This document shows positions 44,189-57,212 of a stretch of 64,000 nt of DNA, in pieces. The notes under the pieces are model-generated. The model was not told the origin of the DNA. It saw only the letters and a program-made list of their open reading frames with translations, and ran no database searches. Position numbers and translations under genes: made by a program. Origin of the DNA: Elysia chlorotica. Taxonomy: Eukaryota > Mollusca > Gastropoda > Plakobranchidae. Each line of letters begins with the position of its first letter. Position 1 is the stretch's first letter. The stretch lies in assembly GCA_003991915.1 (NCBI GenBank), contig RQTK01000107.1:676622-740621 (forward strand), written 5' to 3'.

Positions 44189-45006
44189 CTAGTGTACGGC
44201 GTCACTCGGCTATCTCGTTGAAAAGAACTACTGGTTCCGCTCACGGCCAATTCACTGACTTGGCACCTCACAACTGGGCACCTCGTAGTGCCAAGTTACT
44301 GCCACTGGTAGTTCTAGTGTTCCTTCACTCATCCTTTATTCTTCCTTTTTTCTATGAAGCGAGAAACTGGTGAATGGGTGTACATGCTCTTACAAGTTAC
44401 AGGGTTAACAAATGAAATCTATGAATATTTTTTAGTATTCTCAGCCTATTCTCAGGACATAACATTTATTTGATTATTTTGAAGATCTTCAGCTGATATG
44501 ACATTTCTGTATTGTAGAACTTTCAATTGGCGCTACTTAGTACTAGATTTCTAGACGCATAGCCCTTTCAATCAAGAGAAACATGGACACCTAGGAGGAA
44601 TGTTTATTATGTTGTTCTATGTAAAAAAGAATTCAAACTGAAACATACAACACCCACACAATTCAAAATTAGATAAGCTTCATTGTTATTAACTGCAGGA
44701 AAGAAAGTAATAACTGGCTTCTCCTATATATATATATGTCTCCCACTCGATTCGTAATAAACGATCAATAAAAAGCAGAAACAAACAAGATAGTGAAATC
44801 AACCAATTTCTCAGCGCAGTATAAATAGTTTTTGAACTTATAATAGAAATAATGGAAATAAATGTCGGCGATAACAGCGCAACATCCAGAGCATCAGTTA
44901 ACCAGGTGAACAGAACAGTCAGACCCTCTTTTTTCACACCCAGTCACCCATGCCTGACCCAGACTGTCCATCTGGCCGCGTGGCGGCCTTCAAGGCGCCG
45001 CAGGGG
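44189..45006 (-). mobile_element. piggyBac-like MITE, copy 2
   Basis: Reverse-orientation relative of 24120-25107: GAACTACTGGTTCCGCTC near the left and CCCAGACTGTCCATCTGGCC near the right, ending CAGGGG before TTAA (45007-45010). A TTAA also occurs at 44185-44188, but this terminus is diverged. Confidence 0.6.
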
Positions 45007-45569
45007 TTAAACTAGATCTAGGAAAGAATTCTGAATGGATAGGCCTACCTTAGCTCTAGTAGTCTCTGTTTACATACTAATTTTGAGAGTTTTGTTTTCT
45101 AAACAAAAGAGGTGTCATAACTCAAACCGGGATCTAACCTACATCATTTAAGTCCATCATTTTGTATACAGCTATAAACTGTATGAGTGTCTGTACTTTG
45201 TGTTGAACGTGCATCTCAGATGTAACTTGCCAGTCTGTTATAGTTGATTCCCCTGTATTTTATTTATGGTGCAAATGCATATTTGAATAAAATAATGTTT
45301 TACTTCATTTATTTAGCCTAATAATGGACGAAAACTAGCTATTATAAACTGTGTTTGTTCCCAGCAGGTGTTGGAAATATATTGCAAATGAATGCCCAAC
45401 TGGTAGATCTATGTGACTGAGTCAAAATTTTTAGCAGACAATCCATACAATATTGGTAGATCTACACATGTAGGCATTGATATACTGATTGTTCAGCCCA
45501 AATGTGAGAAAGGGGTTAGGGTTTAAAATGAAAAAGCGGTGCAGAAATAAGGAGAAGAAGGATAGAAAG

Positions 45570-46712
45570 AGAGGCCAGTCTGGGTGTGAAAAAATGGGTT
45601 GTGGCAGTACTGGTCACCAGGTTTACTGATGCTTTGGGTGTTGCTCTGTTATCGCAGATATTTTTTTTTCCATTAAATTTCTAGTTGTAAGTTCATGAAA
45701 CTATAAATTTCTATTGCTAGAGAAGTTGGTTGATTTCACTATCTTGCTTGTTTCTGCTTTTTAATAATCGTTTATTAAAAGTGTGGGTGGAATAAAAAAT
45801 ATATAATCCAGACATTGCTTTCTTTCCTTCAGGTGATCACAATGAAACTTCAAATTTAAACAGCTATGGGTGTTGTATGTCTAAGTTGGAATCCTTTTTT
45901 ACATGGTGATGGAGGGACATTCCTCCTATTTTTGTCTTGACTGAAAGGGTTTTGCGTTTAGAACCTGGAAATATCACTCAGCTGGGGATCTACCTTTGAT
46001 CTCCTACTCGCCAATCGAGAACAGTAATTCTAGAGATATCTGGCGCCATATATTGCTGAAAATGCCATTTCTAAATTAATGTTATGTCCCATAGGTTTCC
46101 TACCGACATGAGTGGAAAAAGAGTGGTGACACCAAAGATTTGAACCTCCTGCTTCTTAGTCCCGGGCACTGGAGAATGAGCTATCTTTACGCCCCCACTA
46201 AGCAAACGCTAATAGTATTTCAATTTAATTCGATTTACATCCCGCAAATTTATAGGAAAATATCAGACCAAATTTTTGGACACCCGCCGAGTATCGCACT
46301 GTCTGCTTGCGAACGAAGGTTTCAGCAGACTGGGCTATTGACATGCTGTAATGGTCATAAATAAATCAAATGAAGCACCGGCAGTTACTGTATGTATCGG
46401 TCTCCAATAAACTCAGTACAGTTATTTTGCACGTTCCTCAGCCCTTTCCTTTCTTTGAGATTCAGGCTATGATCGTTATGTAAGTACCGTCATAACGTGA
46501 CTGGCAGGCAGAGAATTCGTCAAACTATTCATTGATTTCATTGGTTGATATTTTAAGAGCAAATTTCTCACATGAAAAAGGAAAGATAAATGAAGGCCCA
46601 CTACCAGTGGCAGTTACTTGACCCACCACAGTGCCCAGTTGGGAGGTGCTTTGTCAGTAAAGTAGCCCTGAGCGGAACCAGTAGGTCTATCACAGCAAGG
46701 CAGTCAAGTGCA
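45570..46712 (+). mobile_element. piggyBac-like MITE, copy 3
   Basis: Starts within the family at GGCCAGTCTGGGTGTG and ends at CACAGCAAGGCAGTCAAG, with both termini missing or diverged. It faces copy 2; GATTTCACTATCTTG(C/T)TTG occurs in both in opposite orientation, so the two could form a foldback of about 1 kb. Confidence 0.6.
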
Positions 46713-47360
46713 GTCTAGTCTAACTGCAGGTTTACATTTTGCTTTCAATCCTTTCCCCGGCTCTTGTTATTTCTTTGTTCTTCATTTCTGGTGTGCCTTT
46801 CACAAGGTTTTAGTGTTTTGTTATAAATTTGCCAGGTTCAAAAATTGAAATCCTTCTGGTATGAAGCCAGCTGGTCCCCAAGTATATATGGCTGAGCATG
46901 TACAGTAATCCATGAGTTAATGCAAGGTAAATGTCTGAATAAGAGTAGGTTATGCAAGTATCTCAGGCAATCAGGATGGAACAGGCACAAGTCGCATATA
47001 ATAAACAGTAAAACTCTGTAATAAGGAGATTTCCTGTTTTTCTTAATATCTCTCGTTATAGCAAGGGTTCTCATTATTCCCTTAATCAGGCTCAAAGAGG
47101 ATTTTATTGTAAGAGAAAAAGGTGCCCTCATCATTCATTTTTTTGACTTTTTAATGTATTTATGTTAATTGATTACATCAGTGTATGATAATTAGAAAAG
47201 GTTAAAAGAAAAATTCAAATCTCATCATTGCCAAATCTCATTATTTATCATTTTAGAAGTCAGCTCAGACTGTAAAAAGTGGTTTAGATTCAAAATGTTC
47301 ATGTTTTGGTTATGCGCCATCTCCTTGAAAGAACCCTCCACAGCTAACACTCTTTTGCAG
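46713..47360. other. Region upstream of the 7TM gene; partial pogo-like end
   Basis: CAGTAAAACTCTGTAATAAG near 46998 resembles a pogo-type terminus, but I did not find its partner. No promoter motif is convincing. The first recognised 7TM exon follows a TTTTGCAG acceptor at 47360, so a 5' noncoding exon may lie in or before this stretch. Confidence 0.35.
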
Positions 47361-47368
47361 TTGAGGGG

Positions 47369-50300
47369 ATGAAAGAGAGTCTATCACCTGTTAAGGAGAG
47401 AATGGTGGAGTTCACCCCACAGCAAAATCAGACAAACATGACGGTTGTGTCAGCAGTAATGGAGCACAGCTGTTTGCAAAACTTCAACTCAATTGCTTGC
47501 ACAAGGTAGTCTTAGTGAAACAGTTCAGATTATTTACTATTTTTATCTTTAAAACTTTGATAGAATCATGGTTTTTGTTTTGTTTTGTAATTTCTTTCTG
47601 CCATGAAATAGTTTTATACAATTTTATTTTTTAACAAGTTTACTTTTAGCAACACTAGTTTACAGCCTTTACTTTTAATGATTATCTTTCTTTTAGTGAG
47701 CTTGAGTTTAAACTTAAATTTTCTTGACACAGAATATTTTGTTTGCTCATACAATGTTGTGAAAATAAGATTTAGTACAGTGGACCTTGGATATAAATAG
47801 CGAAGTCATTGGACCAGCTCCAAAAGTTTGTTATGCCGGATGTTTTGTTACAGGCAAGTTCGTAATAAATACAAGACTTGACTCTCTAGAAGTTTCATTT
47901 TTTAATGGTTACAATTTTTTTTTTTGCCTGTCTTTCTCAATTATTGAAAGTTTTAAAACAGTTTTGCCGTTTCACAAATTGGTTTTACCTCCTCCAGTAG
48001 CAATTTGGTTTCAAACAAAATTTTTACGCTTTTTATTTTAAAAATCATATGGTTAAAACAAACCATTTTCTCTGCCCACCATTTCTTGCATTGTGTGTTG
48101 AAAAAAATAGTAATCTACAACGGAATTCTACCATTTCTACTATTAATTGCCAAATCAAATGAATTTTAATAAAATCCACACTGTTGTGCAGTTACGTTTC
48201 TAGATTAGAGATAGAGACAGACAGAGGCGCACATGGCTATGTCGGGCAGCACAATGAAAGCTGGGAGACTGCATTGGCGACAGAGTTCACACATTGATTT
48301 TACACCTCCCTGCCTTAGACACCTGTGCTGGCTAGCTCTGTCTCTTTGCGCAAGCTTATCTACTGAAGAGGGTGGCAGCACAGCACATTGATCAGCTGAT
48401 AGCTCAGTACACACACATACACATCCACATCTGGTCAATTTTTGAATGAAGAGCATGCTTGTAATTTTTCATTGCTCTGTTTTCGCTGAAACCTCAGGAA
48501 ATAAACCACCACTCGAGCCCATTACTTCGTCACGTCAGACGTTTTTGTGAAAAAAACGAAATCTCTTTGTTAGGCCAAGGTCCATTTTCGGGCTTTATAT
48601 AAGTGGAAAAACCGTCCCTAAGATAGTCTTTGTCACGATGTCCAATGTTGCTATATACAAGGTCCACTGTATATTTAATAAATAATTTATTGGCCAATTT
48701 GAAAAATTAAAGGTCTTTTTTTTTTTTACTTTTCAGAAGTAGCATTCTGGCATCCTTGGCTATTTTTACATCCCTTATGTGTGTTTATAAGCTGGTGCGT
48801 CTCCACCTGGCCAAACATCCTTCCTGCCATCAGTATGTCATCTTCTATACGGCTGCACTGGAGTGTGCTACAGGGTTTGTTTTTGCTTTATCATCTTGCA
48901 AAAGCATCTTTATGAGTTCGCTGATATTTTTGTGGGACTATGATAAACGTGAAGTGTGAAAATAGTGTACAGGATAATCCTGAAAAGGTGTTTTTTTGTG
49001 TTTTTTTTGTTTTTTTTTTAATTTCTCTATGAAGTATTAGTAAATATTTGAATTGTTAAAAGACTTAATTTCCTGTTTAAATCTTTGTGAAGAATATTTA
49101 ACATTATTTTATAAATTTAAGCATTTAAACTTAAAAAACAACACTTTTTCCTACATGCATGTGAACTCACTAAAACACATGAACTCTTATCTGTTTGCAT
49201 AAAATGATTAAGAAATATTAAAGGGCCATATATGTTAACTGAGTATTTCGCTTATATATTGTACTAGTGTTACCAATATTTTAATTTTCTATATATTTAT
49301 ATACTATAAAGTTTTATTAATCACTATTTGGGATAGAGCACTGTAGAAAAAAAGTTTATTATTATTGTTATTACTAATACTATTATAATTTTTTTTTTCT
49401 TTGTGAAGAAATGCAATGAAGAAAGTATTTATTTGAATTTGTGTGTTTGTGTGTGTGTGTATTTATTTCTCTTCTACTTGAATCATTGCTGCAATGTTTA
49501 TTATAAAAATTGATATACAATACTCCCATACCTGTAGTAAAAAGAAAAGTAAAGTTTGTCCCATGCTCTGATACAAAGCTTTGGGAACTATGAGCTAGGG
49601 TCTTGCTTGTACATAATAGAATTAGTGTATAATTATTCAGATACATGAATTCAAAGATTTTTTACTTTTTTCCTTCCTCCAATGTTCTCTTTCTAGTGGG
49701 CTGCACTGGATCTTTTGGAATGTGTCCCAGCTGGATTTCTTGCTGCAGTACATGAAGCTGCTTCAAGTGTTGATCATGTGTCACTACTATATCACGCTGG
49801 CGATAAGAGCCCTCAGGAGAGAGACTCTGGCAGACAGGTGAGATATCCTAGATTGAATCTTACCCATGGGCATCATGTGTCACTACTATATCACACTGGC
49901 GATAAGAGCCCTCAGGAGAGAGACTCTGGCAGACAGGTGAGATATCCTAGATTGAATCTTACCCATGGGCATCCTGTGGATGCATCTGAGGCAATATCGA
50001 CCCAATGTAACCATAGCTAGGGAGGCATCCATGAAGTGTAGTATCTTAAAACACCTTCTGTGGCTCTGTTACAAACTTAGCAGTGAGTTAAATAATCATT
50101 TACCTACCAGAGCTTAACTTATTTACAGCAGAGTTTAAAAGGAAAGGTTTGGTTATAATTTTTGCTGTTTTGATTGAATTTGCAGTAGTCATTTACTAGT
50201 AGTAAAAATATATTAGATTATCCACATTTTCATGTTTAAAATAAGATTATGCGGCTGTTTGATTTCTGATATATGAAAACTACTTACATGTTTTGATGGT

Positions 50301-53300
50301 ATATATTTTTTCATATTTCTTAGGGGGGGGTCTGTGGTTCAAGCCTAGGCATTTTCACCCCCTGAGGCCCTACTGGTTGGGTCGATGTTTGTTTTAATGT
50401 GACAGGTGTCATGGTATTTCCGCCTTGTCTCGTGTGTGGTAGCACATAGAATTGTCAGTCGTCTGTCCTGGGGGCCATCCACAATATAGCTTATAAAGTG
50501 CTTGAATTTTGACGTTAAAACCTATTCAAACTCAACTCAAGACTGTGCTGGGTAGTTTTTATGTGTAATTTTCTTGCAGGTCTTTTATCACACAATGATT
50601 ATTCATTTCAGGTTCATGTATCCATTTCTCTGCCTAGCTGTACTGTACTTTACAATTGTGACAACAATGGGGATTTTCAATACAGAGTCAACCCATGTTG
50701 AATGCATTGGTAATTACAAGTAACACTGTTAAGCAATCTTGTAAATAAATTATACCTTTGATTTGATAATTCTACTCATAACTGGAAGAATGGTTTTATA
50801 TTTATTTGTTTCATACCTAAAATGTTTTATTTTTAGTTATCCTTTCATTGGTTGTTAAATAAATTTAAGCTCTGAAGTGCCTTACAAACTGTCTGAAAGA
50901 GTGTCTCATGCTTTAAAATTATACGCGACCAGGCTATAATCCTACCTAAACTGAGAAAAGAATGTCCAGGGTGACCAGGTCTTTGTAATTTTAGAGTGAA
51001 AAAGTGTGAAAGATAAGAAAAAGAAGAATGAGAGAGGTGCTTACTAAGAAACTTTTTAGTGACAGATTATCAGAAATAAAATCTGCCTTGCATATATGTT
51101 TCAACGTCTATAAATGGAACATAGCATATATGGCCATTAGTCTTTTGACAGTAAGTGTTGCTCGAAAATGTTGCGATTAAGTGTATCAGTGTGCCTTTAT
51201 AGCCCATGCCAACCACGTCTGTCTATGAACCTGGGTGGTCGCCATGGGCAGGTTTGACTGTAATTTATTTCTCTGGAAGACAGGGGAATGCAGGAAAATA
51301 TACAGGAGTGTATGCACTACAATTAATCATAATGAAAGAAGCATTGTAGTTTGTACCATGGCTTTAACCCTTTTTTTTTCCTTAGTCAATCAGTCAATAA
51401 ATGATATTCTTCCAGCGCCCTACTGGATTGCTCTATCTGGAGCTGAAGTTGTCGTGGTTCAGCTGTTTGCCATCTCAGGATTCTACATCACCCGTCGCCT
51501 GAATGAGATCAGCACTCTGGACTCTGTGCGGTGGACCCAGAAGAAAGATTTGTGGTGGTGAGTGGAGCTAGGGTTAATCCGAGTACAATTATGCAGGTGT
51601 CATTTATTTAAAAGTCTTTTTCCAAATAATTTGTTTGATGTTGGTCTGTTGCTCAGTCTGTGAAAATGGTTTTAAAGGTGAACTCCTTTGTGGGAAATAT
51701 GGGGGGGTCATTGTTTTAACCAAACTTACATACCCTTTTTTCGAAGAAAGATGGCAGATCGATCTTCCAGCCTTGCTGGGCCCCCTTTGTAGCCAGGCGC
51801 TGTAGGTCTGGTCTGTCTTCGCTTTGCCCCCAGCTTTGCTTCTAGGATATCTTTCTAAACTATCATGTCTTCTCAGGTGCCCAAAGTATTTTTCAGTTTT
51901 CTTTCTTTAATGGTATTCAAAAGCCAATTTTTGATCTTAAGTCCTTTTAGTATATCATCATTTTGTCTGTATGCTGTCCATGGAACTCTAAGCATTTTCC
52001 TGTGAACATGCAATACCCATTTAAAATAAGAATTTTATGTCTTTGAAGATGTTTGCAGTTCTGTAGACGAGTTACTGAAATCTTTCTTTCTTTGCAGCAT
52101 TGTGATCGTGTTTGAACTATCTGCGTGGGGAACGTTTTTCTATGACATGGTTCTGCAAATAAGTAAGTGTCACCTATTTGATAATTTTCTTTACTTGAAA
52201 TTTACCAACAGATCTATATTTTCGTAAATTTACTTTTTTTTTTTTATTCAATTAAAAAAATAACAGTAATATGGTATTTCAGGTCAGTAATTTATCTCAA
52301 TTACACATTACCATTTTGTATTATGTTTTTCTTTGAAATAGCCTATGCCTGTTTTTATTCTGTTACTCTTTGTTTTGTTTTGATTTTTTAATGGAGATTA
52401 TGGTAAAAGAAAGCTGCAGCATTAACATAATGAACTCTCGAAAAGGCCTCTGGCCATGAAAAAATGGTATATGGACAATTGTGATTTTGAACAGTTTCAA
52501 GTTGGTATATTCAGGGTGCAATTCAATTTTAACCCATATATTTAGCATGCTTAAATATACCTTTTTTTTTTAAATTTACCGAAGTTTATTTTCCTCTCTT
52601 TCTTAAAAATATTTTCCAGAGGGCGACAGGGATGCTGGATGTAGCGCTATCTTTGTGAGTTGAATTTCCTCTTTTCCTTCAGATTTTTACTGTGTTGCTC
52701 ACTTTCTTATTTGTATGATTAGATAGATATTGAGACTTTCTGTACAGTATAGAGAGATGTTAAGATAAGTGATTTGCTATAAATAAGTGCTATCTTTGTG
52801 AGTTTAATTCTGTTTCTCCATTAGATCTTTCCTGTATTAGTCACTTTCTAATGTCGTATAACTAGATTGTGACATTGTTTATGCGTACCCTACTATGCTA
52901 GCACGTGCAGCGTGAATAGTGTTCACCAAATTGGCAGTTTGGCAAGATGGGCTTAGAGTCTAATTCTATAATCATTTTGAAGAATGAGAAGGCATAGAAG
53001 AGCGAGGCGATTAACGGTCATGTAAATGTGAGCTAGAGCCTGGATTGTTCTCAAATGTTCTCAGATGAGCTAGAAGTTCTAGAGAGTTTTAGATCTGTGT
53101 ATTGTCGATGTAAGAGCAGTGAGGAATTATTTTTTGTGTGGAGAGAGGAGTGTTTACTTCTGATCGTATTGTAACATTTTGACGCATTGAACGCTGTTAT
53201 TTTGCTGTTGTTTGGATCTATTATAGACCTAGATATAATTATTATCAAGTACTCATTTAGATCTAGACATTCTTGAGTTGTATTTTTAACCCTCAGACAA

Positions 53301-56300
53301 GGTATTTATTCATAAAGTTAAATTATTACATTTCTACAAAGGATTCTAGTATTCATTATTTTGTTATTGTTGACAAGATAGTGTGTCCGAGTCTACATGA
53401 ATTATATTCAAAAAATTTACCTGAAACTGGGACAAGCTTTATTGAGTCAATGCCGTATAGATAGATATTAAGTCTTTTTGCACAGTATTACTAATAGAGA
53501 GATGTTAAGATAAGTGATTTGCTGTATTTAAAATATATATTTTTACCATTCCCTTTTTACTTTTTACTAAAAATATTCTGACTACATACAGATGCGCCAT
53601 AAAATTATTTTTTTATTTTTTTTATTTTATTGTCAGTTTGAAAACTCATGTTTCCAATTGCTCGGGATAAGATCAGAAATAACTGAAATTTGAATGACAG
53701 AAGGTGAAATACCTGGATCACAAAAGTATTAAAAAAATAAGCTTTTTATACTGCTTGACAGATAGTTCTAACTGATATTGCCTATTTATGTGCCAGCTTC
53801 AAATTAAAAGAATCAAACAGGAAAGACTTCAAATTGTGAGTCCTTGTTCTAGCAGAGCCAAAGGCAAAAAACAATTTTTTTAATCACCTATCATCTGTGA
53901 AATTTGGTTTAACTGCGAATATTCAGACTTTCTTTTCATGAGGCTTCCACTGAATGTCCATAAAGCTAATTTAAAAAACTTACTGTTTCTACGGATTTTT
54001 CAGTCTCATCGCCAGGGTCTCTACTCATCATATCTGGTCACTATCATGGTAAGTTATAGTCTATGGTGCTTGTTCTTGGGTCTTTTTTTTATTTTTTATT
54101 GATGTTTACCTCAGTCTGTAAATCATTATTGTCCTGATGTTTATTTTAAACTTGAAATCTGCTTTTATTTAAAACAATTGTCTGAATTCTGTTTTGATAT
54201 TGAAGTAATGTTTATTTCAACCCTCTGAAATTAATGATTGTACCCTCTATTCAAGATTTTAGCATATTCTGCTTGACATGTTATGAAGACTTGAGTTTTT
54301 AAATTTGTGTTAATCGAACTGTGCAGGTCATGAAGCTCCTACTGCCTATTTGGGTGATGCTGTTTGTTCTGCAACCTCATGTGACTGTAATAGAGAAGGA
54401 GGAGGGCTTGCCCAACTTCAGTGATGATGGTGTAAGTACATTTTGTATCCAGGGTTTTGTTGAGTAGGTTAAAAGAAAGAAGATTATTTGGCATTTTTTG
54501 TATGTTTTGCATTACAAATATTAGTTATTGACAAAATTGTTCTTCATTGTTCACAGTATGGTTATGTGTTCTGCCATGCAATTCATTTTCTACTAAATGT
54601 ATGACCTTTACTATTGGTTCTGCTGTTTTACTTTAATGAAAGTACTTGTTTATGTCTCTGAAGTATGTGTATTTAATGCTCTTTTTTTAAAATCTTGAAA
54701 GCAGGTATAAAATAACTTGCTTGAATTTGTATTATTTTCTTTCTCAGACTTACGGTTCCTTCTTTGGAGAGGATCTGACATATAAGCACCTGTACCAACC
54801 AGACGACAACTTTGTCTACTCCTCCTCAAGTACTTCTCCAGATGGTTCGCCTTGCATGTATGACGCCTGTCTGCCATACACGTACATCAACGCAGCAATG
54901 AAACCATCTGGCCCGTCTGGCCTGCAGACAATCGAGGAGGAAAATCTAGAGGATAGTCCTAGCGTGGTGAAAAAGACATCTGAGGTAAAGCAGTTTAGGG
55001 ACTAGGAAATGTAGGAGCTTTTGACACTTTCATTTAACCTATTTTTGGTGTCCTTTTTTGCAAATTACATCCTAAAAATGTTTCTGAAAAAAAAAAAAGA
55101 AACAGTTTCATTGCTGTTTGTGTTTTGTTGTTGTTTTTTTATGTCTATCTTCTTCAATTATGCTACTTGTGGTCCCAATTATTCTCTGAAAATCAAAGAA
55201 AAACTTAAATCCAAAATTGTTGGCCTTGTAGCACCCATACGGTAATCACATATGTGCTGCTGATTTCTCTGGGTTTTTTTTTATATTTGCCATTGCTGGA
55301 TAAAAAAGGTGTGAAAAGTTTGTGGTTGTTTTTTTGACAACAGCTATAGAGGAAGAGAAAGGGAGAGAGAGGAACGGGGGATGAGAGAGATAGAGATGGA
55401 TGGAGAGAAGACAAGCAGACTGGAGATAGATCTAGATCTAGTCTATGCATTGTTAGTTTGTTTTCCTACAGTGTCTGATCCGGTTGTGAAGATCATTCGA
55501 GAAATCATTCGAGAAATCTGACAGTCTGGTAAACAACTTGTTTTTCAGTTTCGGTTTGTTTACAGTCTAATGCTTCTAATTAACTGGAGTAATGTCCCTT
55601 GTAATCCCGTGATTTCTAGATGATAGTGGAGGTATCGAGATTCATGAACAACTCGAATCTTATGGGTTACAAATCGGTATAAAAGCATAGCTGCCAACCA
55701 GTATGTATAATACGTATTTAGTATGTATTCGACCTCCCGAGTGCGTCCCTCCGTATCTGGTCGAAAAAATATGTATTTGACGATATTCAGCTAAAAATCG
55801 GGCGTCCCGTCGATCGCTCAGTAGTTGCTGCCATTTTGGGCAATAACGCCCGGTTAGCCCAGCCGTTAACACCGCCCATTCACGTTTTCAACGTCTCATA
55901 AGAAGCGTAGGGATGGGCTGAGTCTCTTATCAACTTGTAGATTTAACGTTCACCCGCGGCTCTTTTCGGTAAAAAATACGGTAAATAGTGTACCACTATA
56001 GCGGCAATTATGCTTCCGCCGCCGGCGATCTGTCCATCCGGTAATCCCATAGCTTTGTTTACTACTGCTAGGCAGAGAGTTTGTTTTCAAGAATCCAGTT
56101 TTGGGGCGACCAGTTCTGATTTAGACTTCAAACCAAGATTGATTTAGGGCAAATTTCGTATTTTGTAGGGCTAGGCAAATTTCGTATTTTGTAGGGCTAG
56201 GCAAATTTCGTATTTTGTAGGGCTAGGCACAATCGCTGCTACTCTTTCACACAGGCAGTGCTACTCTTTCACACAGACATACACACACACTCACACGCAT

Positions 56301-57180
56301 CCTCGTTTGGCGGCGCATTATTGCATGTGCTCAAAGATGTTACATACCGCACACGATCTTTTGTCCACTCTTGTTGGTTATTGTATATTAAAATATCAAG
56401 AAAAATTGGCTACCTAAAAAAGAAAAAATTATTACTAGGCTAAATTACTCTAATTCTCTTCACAGCTTTCACTTCTCTATATAAATCTTGCTTATATATC
56501 GTCGTCGGGATTCGGGAACATAGATCTGAGCTTGATCTGGTATTATACACAGATGATTGCTGTTGCCTGCCGCTAATGTGTCGCAACTCAAGCCAAACTG
56601 ATGCCACCGTTATCGATTAGAATTATAGTTAAAAATTTTATTTTTGATGATGATCATTTTAATTACCCATATGGGCATCTAGATTTGCGATCATTTTCGT
56701 TCATTTGCGATATTTTCGGCGACACCCGATTTGCGGTATTCCCCGTTAAATTGCCGATCGAATACATACATCCAAACAAACCTATCTGTCGTTCCGAAGG
56801 GACACTACATCTAATGAAGGTGAATCTAGATATAGATTGTAGCTTTATATTATAAATCTAGTTGACATACGATGGTATAGATCTAGATCTAATTTTGATA
56901 AAAATCGAGAACTAGTGTAGTTGATCTTGAGGGGCGACTGGCTCAAGTGTCAGAGCGTCTGGTTCTCAGTGCTTAGTTTGAGGCCGACGGTTGGGCAAAT
57001 TAAATGTCGGATTTGTAGGCCTACCCTACTGGTTACTTCAGTCAATGACAATGGTATTAGTTTCAATTGCTTTGGGCTTGCTAGAAAGTTTACATTCTTT
57101 ATTCAACCTTCTTAAAATACTACATTTAGTTTATGCAAAGCCTGGATATTGCTGACGTAGTGTTGAAAATGAAAATCAAC

Positions 57181-57212
<32 letters not shown>

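Noticed and set aside
49715..50020. 101-codon frame with two internal repeats
   Set aside because: Wrong frame of 7TM exon 3 and its 99-bp duplication; the phase-consistent frame encodes membrane helices.
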